DNA from: M3007 sp044230315
GTDB taxonomy: Bacteria; Bacteroidota; Bacteroidia; Chitinophagales; Saprospiraceae
Reading direction: 5' to 3'
NCBI GenBank assembly: GCA_044230315.1
Contig: JBGARJ010000001.1
Coordinates: 217,504-281,503, forward strand
DNA length: 64,000 nucleotides
A program made the position numbers and the translations under genes. The notes beneath the pieces are model-generated. The model ran no database searches. It was not told the origin of the DNA and saw nothing but the letters and a program-made list of their open reading frames with translations. Positions 58,028-64,000 of the stretch are shown piece after piece; position 1 is the first letter of the stretch, and every line of letters starts with the position of its first letter.

Positions 58028-58199
58028 GTACCGGTTCAAAATTTTTTCTATTTTTTTCCCGCCGTGGCGCTGCGATTTTTTGGTCCGCCCCGCCCGAAAC
58101 CCGCGATCGCGGAATTACATTTGGCCGGCGGTCCGAAACCGGTGCAGGAAAACGGAAAAGCGCCCGCCGGGCAAAGTATCTTTTCCCGCCCGGGAAAAC

Positions 58200-58261
58200 C
58201 GCCCGCTCAGCCCTGCCCTTCCGCTGCGCCGGCGCTCGCTCCCTCGCCGCCGGACGCCACT
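58200..58261 (-). repeat. Shared GC-rich 3' flank of the variable genes
   Basis: About 60 bp after the stop codon (for example ccttccgctgcgccggcgct on the + strand) recur at 59331-59395 behind the other FGE-fold gene. There an extra ~45 bp with ggccggccggcc lies between the flank and the stop. DGR targets often carry an inverted repeat just downstream of the variable region. Confidence 0.7.
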
Positions 58262-58396
58262 TCACTGCAGGGACACCGCGAGCCGGAAGCCGAGATTGAC
58301 GTCGCCATAGTCCGGATACCAGTGGCTGCGGTTGGCGACGCGGCAGTGCAGCGGCGTGCCGCTCCAACCGCCGCCGCGGAGCACGCGGCCCGAGCC
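58262..58396 (-). repeat. Putative DGR variable region, copy 2
   Basis: The last 45 codons including the stop. Compared with 59442-59576, 28 codons are identical to the base and 17 differ, always at positions 1 or 2, by 26 substitutions compatible with A in a template. Examples: CTC/TAC, AGC/GAC, GGC/TTC, TAT/AGT, GTC/AAC. The end is invariant (GGC TTC CGG CTC GCG), as expected near an initiation-of-homing site. Confidence 0.85.
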
Positions 58397-58981
58397 TTCA
58401 TCCGGGCCGGGCGGGTCGGCAGCCGGGCTGCTTTGGTAATAATTCTCTTCAAACCAATCCGAACACCATTCCCATACGTTGCCGCTCATATCGTACAGCC
58501 CGAGCTCGTTGGGGCCTTTCCCGCCGGCCGGCTTGGTTTCGCCGTGGCTGTTCGTTTCGAACCACCCCACTTCTTTCAGGCGCTTACTTCCCGCGTAAGG
58601 GCAACCGGTGTTGTACGCGCCGCCGCGCGCGGCGTATTCCCATTCCGCCTCGGTGGGCAGGCGGAATGGCTGGCCGGTCAGCCGGCACAATTTTTCTAAA
58701 AAATCCTTCGCATCCGCCCAGGAGACATGCTCCACTGGCCGCCGGGTCCCCGAGAAATACGCCGGAGTGCTTTCGTCGTCCATTACGGCAGCCCAGAGCG
58801 CCTGCGTGACCGGGTACTCGCCGAGGTAAAAGCGCCGGGTGAGGCGTACGGGGTGCACCGGGCGGCAAGCCTTCCACAGGTCGCCGGTTTCATCGCCCAT
58901 TTGGAAGGGCTCGTCCGTCACGTCGACGGGGATCATGAGAAATGAGCAGCCTTTGATTTCGAATCGAAGCGGTGGACGCAT
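58262..58981 (-). CDS. FGE/CLec-fold protein with DGR-type variable C-terminus (copy 2)
   Basis: 239 residues with no signal peptide. It belongs to the formylglycine-generating-enzyme/sulfatase-modifying (SUMF1, FGE-sulfatase) fold: FYLGEYPVTQALWAAVM (about 52-68), RLPTEAEWEYAARGG, NELGLYDMSGNVWEWCSDWF, and the closing RVLRGGGW...GFRLAVSLQ. The double-cysteine oxidase centre of true FGE is not evident, so a binding role is more likely than catalysis. The last 45 codons form a variable region described separately. The start MRPPLRFEIKGCSFLMIPVD is the first ATG of the frame. It lies downstream of its paralogue (59442-60170), separated by a MITE-like insert, and its own promoter is not identified. 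Confidence 0.9.
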   Translation of the reverse strand: MRPPLRFEIKGCSFLMIPVDVTDEPFQMGDETGDLWKACRPVHPVRLTRRFYLGEYPVTQALWAAVMDDESTPAYFSGTRRPVEHVSWADAKDFLEKLCRLTGQPFRLPTEAEWEYAARGGAYNTGCPYAGSKRLKEVGWFETNSHGETKPAGGKGPNELGLYDMSGNVWEWCSDWFEENYYQSSPAADPPGPDEGSGRVLRGGGWSGTPLHCRVANRSHWYPDYGDVNLGFRLAVSLQ

Positions 58982-59122
58982 GTCTATTCTATTTAGGCGT
59001 AGTTTAAGGTTGGTAAAATGATTTAACTGACTATCCGATAAGGTGCACCCGAATCAGTTGTCAGCAATTTCTACTGTAACGTGAGTTTTGGATAGATCGA
59101 CACCTACAGTTGAACATTCTAC

Positions 59123-59148
59123 GGCCTCGGAGAGGCCCAACGTTTGTA
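59123..59148 (+). repeat. Palindrome-containing 26-base repeat, copy 1
   Basis: ggcctcggagaggcc followed by caacgtttgta. The first 15 bases form a hairpin (ggcctc/gaggcc). 25 of 26 bases match copy 2. Confidence 0.8.
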
Positions 59149-59176
59149 GCATGAGCCATTAAACGTCGATTTTGGG

Positions 59177-59202
59177 GGCCTCGGAGAGGCCTAACGTTTG
59201 TA
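59177..59202 (+). repeat. Palindrome-containing 26-base repeat, copy 2
   Basis: ggcctcggagaggcc followed by taacgtttgta, 54 bp after copy 1. Similar 'cctcggagagg...acgtttgta' units are, as I recall, scattered at high copy in Bacteroidota genomes. Confidence 0.8.
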
Positions 59203-59441
59203 TTGAAGTTTGGCGCTATCTAAAACTCACGTTACAGTAGAAATTGATGATCAGTTGTCTCGCTTCGCTGCACAATATGCAGATAGTCAGTTAATTTTAT
59301 CTGCATTGGTAATCATTTTTCAATTAATACGCCCGCTCGGCCCAGGCCCTTCCGCTGCGCCGGCGCTCGCCCACTCGCCGCCGGACGCCGCTCCACGGCC
59401 GGGCCTCGCTCCCAAGGCTCACGGGCCGGCCGGCCGCCACT

Positions 59442-59576
59442 TCACTGCAGGGACACCGCGAGCCGGAAGCCGAGAAAGTTGAAGCCAAGGCCCGGACTCC
59501 AGTAGCCGCGGTAGGCGACGCGGCAGTACTGCGGCGAGAAGTCCCAACTGCCGCCGCGGTACACGCGGGGCGAGCC
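59442..59576 (-). repeat. Putative DGR variable region, copy 1
   Basis: The last 45 codons including the stop, homologous to 58262-58396. Codons that vary between the copies here read TAC, GAC, TTC, TAC, AGT, CTT, AAC, TTT and similar, all reachable from AAC/AAT/AGT/ACG by changing only A. The reconstructed template peptide would be Asn-rich (pattern RVNRGGSWNN...CRVANRNNW). Confidence 0.85.
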
Positions 59577-60170
59577 CTGCCCCCGATCTACCCAGGCCGA
59601 ACCGTCGTCCGGAGCGTTTTTGTAATCGCTATGCCACTGATCTTCGCACCATTCCCACACATTGCCGCTCAGGTCGTACAGGCCGAGTTCATTGGGGGCC
59701 CTCCGGCCGGCCGGCTTGGTTTCATCGTGGCTGTTTTTACCAAACCAGCACGCTTCTTTCAAGCGGTCGCTGCCGGCGTACTGGTATCCCCGGTTATACC
59801 CTCCGCCGCGGGCGGCGTATTCCCATTCGGCTTCTGTAGGCAGGCGAATGGGCTGGCTTGTCTCCCGGCTCAGTTTTTCGATAAAAGCCTGCGCGTCATT
59901 CCAGGAAACCTGCTCCGCCGGGCGTCGGGCGCCCGTAAAGTAGAACGGGGCGTTATCTTCGCCCATCACCGCCTGCCAAAGTTCCTGCGTCACCGGGTAT
60001 TCGCCGAGGTAAAAAGAGGCGACCCGCACGTCGTGCGGCGGCGCTTCGTCACCGTAAGCGTCCGGGTCGGTAGTTTTGTCGCTGCCCATGCGAAAGACGC
60101 CGCCTTCGACGAGCACGAGCCGGAAGCGGCAATTCCGGACGCGAAAACAGAGGAGGGGCGGGTGGGTCAT
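59442..60170 (-). CDS. FGE/CLec-fold protein with DGR-type variable C-terminus (copy 1)
   Basis: 242 residues from MTHPPLLCFRVRNCRFRLVL. The frame is open 20 codons earlier, but this ATG overlaps the upstream gene's stop as ATGA (60167-60170), the classic sign of translational coupling. It has no signal peptide. FGE-sulfatase fold landmarks: VEGGVFRMGSDKTTD, FYLGEYPVTQELWQAVMGED, RLPTEAEWEYAARGG, NELGLYDLSGNVWEWCEDQW and the C-terminal RVYRGGSW...GFRLAVSLQ. It is a paralogue of 58262-58981; the body differs with many silent changes while the last 45 codons are almost frozen except at A-derivable sites. Its coupling to an LRR-Roc-COR-TIR protein suggests it acts as a ligand-binding partner. 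That role is inference. Confidence 0.92.
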   Translation of the reverse strand: MTHPPLLCFRVRNCRFRLVLVEGGVFRMGSDKTTDPDAYGDEAPPHDVRVASFYLGEYPVTQELWQAVMGEDNAPFYFTGARRPAEQVSWNDAQAFIEKLSRETSQPIRLPTEAEWEYAARGGGYNRGYQYAGSDRLKEACWFGKNSHDETKPAGRRAPNELGLYDLSGNVWEWCEDQWHSDYKNAPDDGSAWVDRGQGSPRVYRGGSWDFSPQYCRVAYRGYWSPGLGFNFLGFRLAVSLQ

Positions 60171-63154
60171 GGGAGTTCTTTTTTGAGGCTGTTGATCACG
60201 TCGAGAAAGGCTTCGTTCCGGTTTCGCCATTTTTTTATGGGCTTTTTGCCTTTTTGCGGAAAAACTTCAAAGGCGCCCAGGCGCTTCGCGCTGGCCCCGT
60301 CTGCCTGATCGAGGGGAAGCGGCAGGTCTTCCCAATCGCAGAAATCGCAGATGACCGGAATAATGCGGGCGAGGCCCGCCGCGTATTTTTGGCAGGCGGT
60401 TTTCAGTTCCACTTCGCGGATGTACCGCGATGTAATAAACGCCGGCGTGACGAGGAGGATGAACAGGTCGGCGGCATCGAGCGCGGCCTGAAGTTGCGGC
60501 GACCACTCGCCGGCCGAGATCATCCGGTCGTCCCAGGGTTCGATCTTCCCCAATTGCACCAGCGTGCCCAGGTGCGTTTTCATCTGCTGCATAAACTCCG
60601 CGCCGTCGGTGTGCGCGTAGGAAATAAAGGCCCTGGGCCTGGATCGTTCGGGGCCCGGGCGGAGCAGGCGGTCGAACTGGGCGATCTTCACATTTTTTCC
60701 TTCGGCGGTTTCGATCTCTGTCGATTGTTCTTTGCCAGGGTGTTTCAACAATTTTTGCACGGAAACAAAGGCTTCGCCGTCAGCCGAAACCAGTATCCCG
60801 GGGTTGATCGCTTCCGGATTGACGGCGGACGCATCGCTCCGGCTTTCCGGATTATCACCCAGGATCAGGCAAAAATCCTCGAAGAATTCCCGGTCGAGGC
60901 CCGACATCTTCCGGTTGGTCCGCACGACGATGTCGAGGCCGTTTTCCCGCTCCACCCGTACCCAGACGCTGTCTTTTTCAAACAGGATGCCGTTTTTCCA
61001 GTAGGTCTCCGTGGCCAGCGGGCCGTATTTGCACAGGAAACGGGTAATCACGCTACGGGGCAGGAAGTATGGAAACCGGAGTACAAACGAAACATGGTTG
61101 CACTGGGAAGCGAGGGTCTTGTAAAGATAGGACGCTTCGGCTTCCACAGGGTTGCGGTCAGACAAATATTGGGGGGCCACATACCAGCCGGGTTTGTTTT
61201 TCGCCGGGAAAATGATCTCGAACTGCTCCATGATACGCAGAATGTCGTCGGCATCGGCATCGGGGAGCGCCCCGGCGGCCTGGTCGCGGTGAAACAACCC
61301 GTTGCTGTGCAGCACTTCGTTATTGAGCACCTTGTAAATGGCGTCGGTTACCCAGTCGGGCCGGATGAACACCTTGTCTTTTAGCGGGTCGATATGCCGG
61401 TAATAGAGGATGACGCCGGTTTCGTGCAGATAATCGGTCAGCGAATCGAGCATCGAATAGCGTTCGCCGCCCGTCCTGGCGTCGATATTCGGCCGCAGGT
61501 TTTCGCAAAATGCGACGTATTCCGCATACGTCATGACGGGCGCCGGCCTTTTTTCGCCCTCCCGGCGCAATTCGTTCTTGATCAGCAGCCATTTTTTACT
61601 GAACGCGTATTGGGCTTTGGCCTGCTCGAGCGCCGCAAATAACTCGGCCCTGAACCCCGCAAATTTGGCGGCATGCGGAAACGCCCCCTGCGAAGCGCCC
61701 AGCACGCTGATGCGCGGCGTGTCGTCGGGGAGCCGAAAAGTGCGTTTTATCCGGGTTTCAACCTCCACCGGTTGGCCGGCGTCCATTTTGCTCTGCACCA
61801 GCCGGATGGTTTGTTTCCCGGCGCAGAAGTAGCGGATGTTTTCCAGCCAGTAGCTGAAATGGAACACTTCCACCGGCAGCGTTCTCAGGGTCAGGGCTTC
61901 TTTTTCGTAGATCCGGACCGGCAATTGCATTTCGCCCTGGTGGTTGGTAGCCGATTCGAACAGCACCAGCGACAGCGCGTTTTCACTCAAAAAGAGGCGG
62001 TGCGTGGCGTGGTAGAATTCCTGTCCGCCGAAATCCCAGATATTGACCTTAAATCCGAGTTCAGCGGGTTCCCATATCCGGTTGGAGATGCCTTCCGTCG
62101 AGCCCAGGCTTTCATCGTCGTATTTCCCATCCATCAGGAAGCGCACCAGGGTGGATTTCCCGGCGGTGCTGTTGCCGAGCAACACGAGTTTTACCTCGTC
62201 GATCGGGGCCGGTTCGTCTTCCGCGAGCGAGCGCAGGTAGTTGCGGATCGGCACGGCGGCATTTTCGCGCTCGCCTTCGGGCACGCCCGATCTGCCTTTG
62301 GGCACCCGGGGCAGCGGGTTGTTGTGCAGGTAGAGCGCTTCCAGCCGGTTGGAGAGGTAGAGAATGCCCGGCAGGTCGTCGAGGCGGTTGTTGCGGAGGT
62401 GCAGCGTATTCAACTCCGGCAGCGGCGCCTCGAAAACGAGGTCGTTCAGCGCGTTGTCGTTCAGATACAGATACGCCAGCTGCCCGAAGCCCTTCGGCAG
62501 CCGGAAGGCGGTCAATTCATTCCCGCTCAGATCCAGCCACTCCAGCGCCGGGCAGTCACCGTGAAATACCGCCTTGGCGAGTTTATTCCGGCTCAGGTCA
62601 ACGGTTTTCAGGCGGGAAAAGCCGGCGCCGAATTCGATGTCTTCCAGGCCGCTGTCGCTGGCATCCAGGCCCTCGAGCGCCGGCAGCGCCGCGTCGAATC
62701 CGAGCGCGCGCAGGTCGGGGTTGTCGCCCAGGTCGAGCCATTGCAGGTCGCGCAGGCCGGTGGGCAACTGCGCGCGCGTAAGCCGGTTGCCGGCCAGGAA
62801 CAGCACGCGGAGCGCGGCCCAGTCGCCGGTCCAATCGAAAGGGAAGTCGCCCAGGCCGTCGGCGTAGAGGTTCAGGGCGATCACGCGGCCGTCGGCGCCG
62901 GTGAGGTAGCTGTTTTGGCACACCGACATGCGCATGCGCGCCAGGGCGGCCTCCTGGAGGAGTTCCGCGTCGGCGGCTGCGGCGCCGGCAGGCGGGATCG
63001 CCGGGGTGTCGGGGTGGGTGTCGTAGTAGCGGCGCCAGGCGGCGAGGTGGGCCTGCCAGGCGATGATCTTTTGCTGGTCGGGCTGGTCGGCGAGGTCGGT
63101 GAGCGATACCTCCAGTTCGGTTTCCAGGCGTCGGATGCAGTCGGGTTTGGCCAT
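60167..63154 (-). CDS. LRR-Roc-COR-TIR protein (ROCO family)
   Basis: 995 residues, cytosolic. Residues about 85-285 are leucine-rich repeats (LQWLDLGDNPDLRALGF, LEWLDLSGNELTAFRLP, LNTLHLRNNRLDDLPG). A Roc GTPase follows: P-loop GNSTAGKST at 327-335, switch/G3 DFGGQ at 374-378. A COR-like region spans about 520-760 (MLDSLTDYLHETGVILYYRH, DWVTDAIYKVLNN). The C-terminus from about 839 is a TIR domain (RPRAFISYAHTDG, WDDRMISAGEWSPQLQAALD, DLFILLVTPAFITSRYIREV); the acidic residues in SRYIREVE are candidates for the catalytic glutamate. Bacterial ROCO-TIR proteins are thought to signal or kill on ligand recognition. It overlaps the FGE-fold gene downstream by 4 bp. Upstream, 123 bp away, is an SNF2 helicase gene. 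Confidence 0.92.
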   Translation of the reverse strand: MAKPDCIRRLETELEVSLTDLADQPDQQKIIAWQAHLAAWRRYYDTHPDTPAIPPAGAAAADAELLQEAALARMRMSVCQNSYLTGADGRVIALNLYADGLGDFPFDWTGDWAALRVLFLAGNRLTRAQLPTGLRDLQWLDLGDNPDLRALGFDAALPALEGLDASDSGLEDIEFGAGFSRLKTVDLSRNKLAKAVFHGDCPALEWLDLSGNELTAFRLPKGFGQLAYLYLNDNALNDLVFEAPLPELNTLHLRNNRLDDLPGILYLSNRLEALYLHNNPLPRVPKGRSGVPEGERENAAVPIRNYLRSLAEDEPAPIDEVKLVLLGNSTAGKSTLVRFLMDGKYDDESLGSTEGISNRIWEPAELGFKVNIWDFGGQEFYHATHRLFLSENALSLVLFESATNHQGEMQLPVRIYEKEALTLRTLPVEVFHFSYWLENIRYFCAGKQTIRLVQSKMDAGQPVEVETRIKRTFRLPDDTPRISVLGASQGAFPHAAKFAGFRAELFAALEQAKAQYAFSKKWLLIKNELRREGEKRPAPVMTYAEYVAFCENLRPNIDARTGGERYSMLDSLTDYLHETGVILYYRHIDPLKDKVFIRPDWVTDAIYKVLNNEVLHSNGLFHRDQAAGALPDADADDILRIMEQFEIIFPAKNKPGWYVAPQYLSDRNPVEAEASYLYKTLASQCNHVSFVLRFPYFLPRSVITRFLCKYGPLATETYWKNGILFEKDSVWVRVERENGLDIVVRTNRKMSGLDREFFEDFCLILGDNPESRSDASAVNPEAINPGILVSADGEAFVSVQKLLKHPGKEQSTEIETAEGKNVKIAQFDRLLRPGPERSRPRAFISYAHTDGAEFMQQMKTHLGTLVQLGKIEPWDDRMISAGEWSPQLQAALDAADLFILLVTPAFITSRYIREVELKTACQKYAAGLARIIPVICDFCDWEDLPLPLDQADGASAKRLGAFEVFPQKGKKPIKKWRNRNEAFLDVINSLKKELP

Positions 63155-63277
63155 GGTAGGTTTAGGAAAACAGGTGTTTCAATTCGCGGTCGCCCCGCGT
63201 GTTTGCCTTGGTATGGATGGTCAAATATCCGCTAAATTTTCGGAAAATGACTGCTTCCCGCCGCACGGCACGGGTCC

Positions 63278-64000
63278 TTACTTCCCCAACCCCGCCAGCA
63301 ATCCGCCCAGCAGTTTCACGGCATTTTCCACCACAGCGGCGCTTTCCACGGGGATTTTCAGGTAGGTTTGGCCGGTTTGTTCGTCGGTCGCTACGATCGA
63401 CTCCACCAGTTCCTGTGTTTTTTCCGGGCTGCTCAGCGTTTGCGCCAGGGAGGCGAAGAACGACACGCCGGTTTGGATCAGCGCTTGCGGGGAGTCGGCG
63501 GGCGGCGCGGCGATGTTTTGTCCGGCCTTGGCTGCGGGAAGGGCGCGGGGAGGGCGCCGGCTGGAGGGCTGTGCCGTATCGCTGTTGTCGGCGCCGCGGG
63601 GCCGGCCGGTTTGGCGCGTCGGGGGTTCGCCGCGCCGGTCGTCGTCGCCGGCAAAGGTTTCGGGTTCGGGTTGCGCCCCGGGGTCGGCAGCCGACGGGGC
63701 GGGGGGCAGTTCGAAGTCTTCGCTGCCGGCCAGGTCCGGCGTTTCGTCGGCGGGTTCGGCGGCGGGTTGTTGCCAGCCCGCGCCGGTGAGGGATTCCACG
63801 TTTTCCATGAACTTTTTAAACTTCGACTCCGACATAAAGATCGTGTCGTCGCCGTCGGGGTCGAGTACGCCCTGTGCCATGGAGGCCTTGAATTCGAGTA
63901 CGCCGAGCATACGCTGTTCGATGCTTTCGGCCGCCACCATGTTGATGACGGTAACGTTGTCGGTTTGGCCCATGCGGTGGATGCGGCCGATGCGTTGTTC
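63278..64000 (-). CDS. SNF2-family helicase, C-terminal part (runs off the window)
   Basis: About 240 C-terminal residues are in the window; the start lies beyond the right edge. The visible part opens with EQRIGRIHRMGQTDNVTVIN, which is helicase motif VI (QRxGRxHR) of the SNF2 family, then AAESIEQRMLGVLEFKASMA, typical of the end of the helicase core. After it comes a 150-residue tail rich in Pro, Ala, Glu and Asp, low in complexity, ending with VENAVKLLGGLLAGLGK. SNF2 proteins remodel protein-DNA complexes. A link to the TIR/FGE genes is possible by position only; a housekeeping role is as likely. Confidence 0.9.
   Translation of the reverse strand, partial: EQRIGRIHRMGQTDNVTVINMVAAESIEQRMLGVLEFKASMAQGVLDPDGDDTIFMSESKFKKFMENVESLTGAGWQQPAAEPADETPDLAGSEDFELPPAPSAADPGAQPEPETFAGDDDRRGEPPTRQTGRPRGADNSDTAQPSSRRPPRALPAAKAGQNIAAPPADSPQALIQTGVSFFASLAQTLSSPEKTQELVESIVATDEQTGQTYLKIPVESAAVVENAVKLLGGLLAGLGK

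Larger units (their letters stand above)
57658..58261. other. Leader and promoter region of the rRNA operon
   Basis: 604 bp between the 16S gene and the 3' end of an FGE-fold gene. It contains the boxA-like repeat (57803), two promoter-like sites (57880 and 57998) and, from about 58200, a GC-rich stretch that is also present downstream of the other FGE-fold gene. No protein gene is supported. Confidence 0.7.
59012..59301. mobile_element. MITE-like element with long terminal inverted repeats
   Basis: The inner inverted repeat pairs 59065-59095 with 59216-59246, 30 of 31 bases complementary (core tctactgtaacgtgagtttt). The similarity extends outward in diverged form: taactgactatc at the left and gatagtcagtta at the right, giving arms of roughly 80 bp. 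The centre holds two copies of a 26-base repeat. No transposase frame is present, so it is a non-autonomous element or the remains of one. Confidence 0.65.
58982..59441. other. Insert between the two FGE-fold genes
   Basis: 460 bp with no protein gene. The left and middle part (59012-59301) is a MITE-like element. The right part (59331-59441) is the GC-rich flank duplicated at 58200-58261. Confidence 0.7.

Noticed and set aside
58262..59576. Simple recent gene duplication or gene conversion as the explanation for the identical 3' ends
   Set aside because: It would not produce 26 differences restricted to codon positions 1 and 2 at A-derivable sites with no silent change; conversion alone gives identity, and divergence under selection would also leave some silent changes as in the upstream halves.
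61673..63235. A 520-codon open frame on the + strand opposite the LRR-Roc-COR-TIR gene
   Set aside because: It is an antisense shadow produced by GC-rich codon structure; its translation is repetitive and has no recognisable family, while the - strand frame has clear LRR, GTPase and TIR motifs.

Overview
The window is a moderately GC-rich chromosomal segment of a Bacteroidota bacterium, most likely a member of the Saprospiria (Saprospiraceae, Lewinella or Haliscomenobacter type). The basis is type IX secretion (T9SS) C-terminal sorting domains on large surface proteins, PKD/HYR/'putative metal-binding' modules typical of that class, a futalosine-pathway menaquinone gene, and TAnnTTTG-type -7 promoter boxes in front of the rRNA operon. 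Genus and species cannot be set from this sequence.

Layout. 1-9.0 kb: the start of a secreted protein, a TIR-beta-helix fusion, mqnC, a MATE exporter, a small lipoprotein, a FolB-zinc-ribbon-like fusion, mtaB and a PagL-like outer-membrane protein. 9.3-20.6 kb: a small FnIII protein, an uncharacterised helical protein, a T9SS protein with a Kazal domain, an MBL hydrolase, an ABC permease, and a CHAT-TPR / ECF sigma / anti-sigma-like gene set. 21-47 kb: a run of very large exported proteins on the + strand: two PKD/HYR-type proteins, an M4 metallopeptidase, a tyrosinase-LamG protein and a 2389-residue leucine-rich-repeat protein. A TlpA-like lipoprotein and a cytosolic protein with three effector-associated-domain-like repeats interrupt this run. 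48.3-52.3 kb: a fructan-use operon (sugar porter, fructokinase, GH32). 52.5-58.0 kb: a complete rRNA operon on the - strand (16S, tRNA-Ile, tRNA-Ala, 23S, 5S) with tandem promoters and a terminator. 58.2-64 kb, all - strand: the C-terminus of an SNF2 helicase, an LRR-Roc-COR-TIR protein, and two formylglycine-generating-enzyme-fold proteins separated by a MITE-like element.

The most important observation is in the last block. The last 45 codons (stop included) of the two FGE-fold genes differ at 17 codons by 26 substitutions. All 26 are at codon positions 1 or 2, and each fits random change of an adenine in a shared AAC/AAT-rich template. The other 28 codons are identical to the base, while the upstream halves of the same genes carry many silent differences. 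This is the signature of adenine-specific mutagenic homing by a diversity-generating retroelement (DGR). No reverse transcriptase or template repeat is visible here, so these look like target genes served from outside the window. One of them overlaps the LRR-Roc-COR-TIR gene by ATGA. I infer a recognition-plus-TIR-signalling module in which the recognition proteins are retroelement-diversified. The coupling is seen in the sequence; the function is inference.

Other immune- or conflict-like genes are scattered through the window: the TIR-beta-helix fusion, the CHAT protease-like protein and the triple EAD-like protein.
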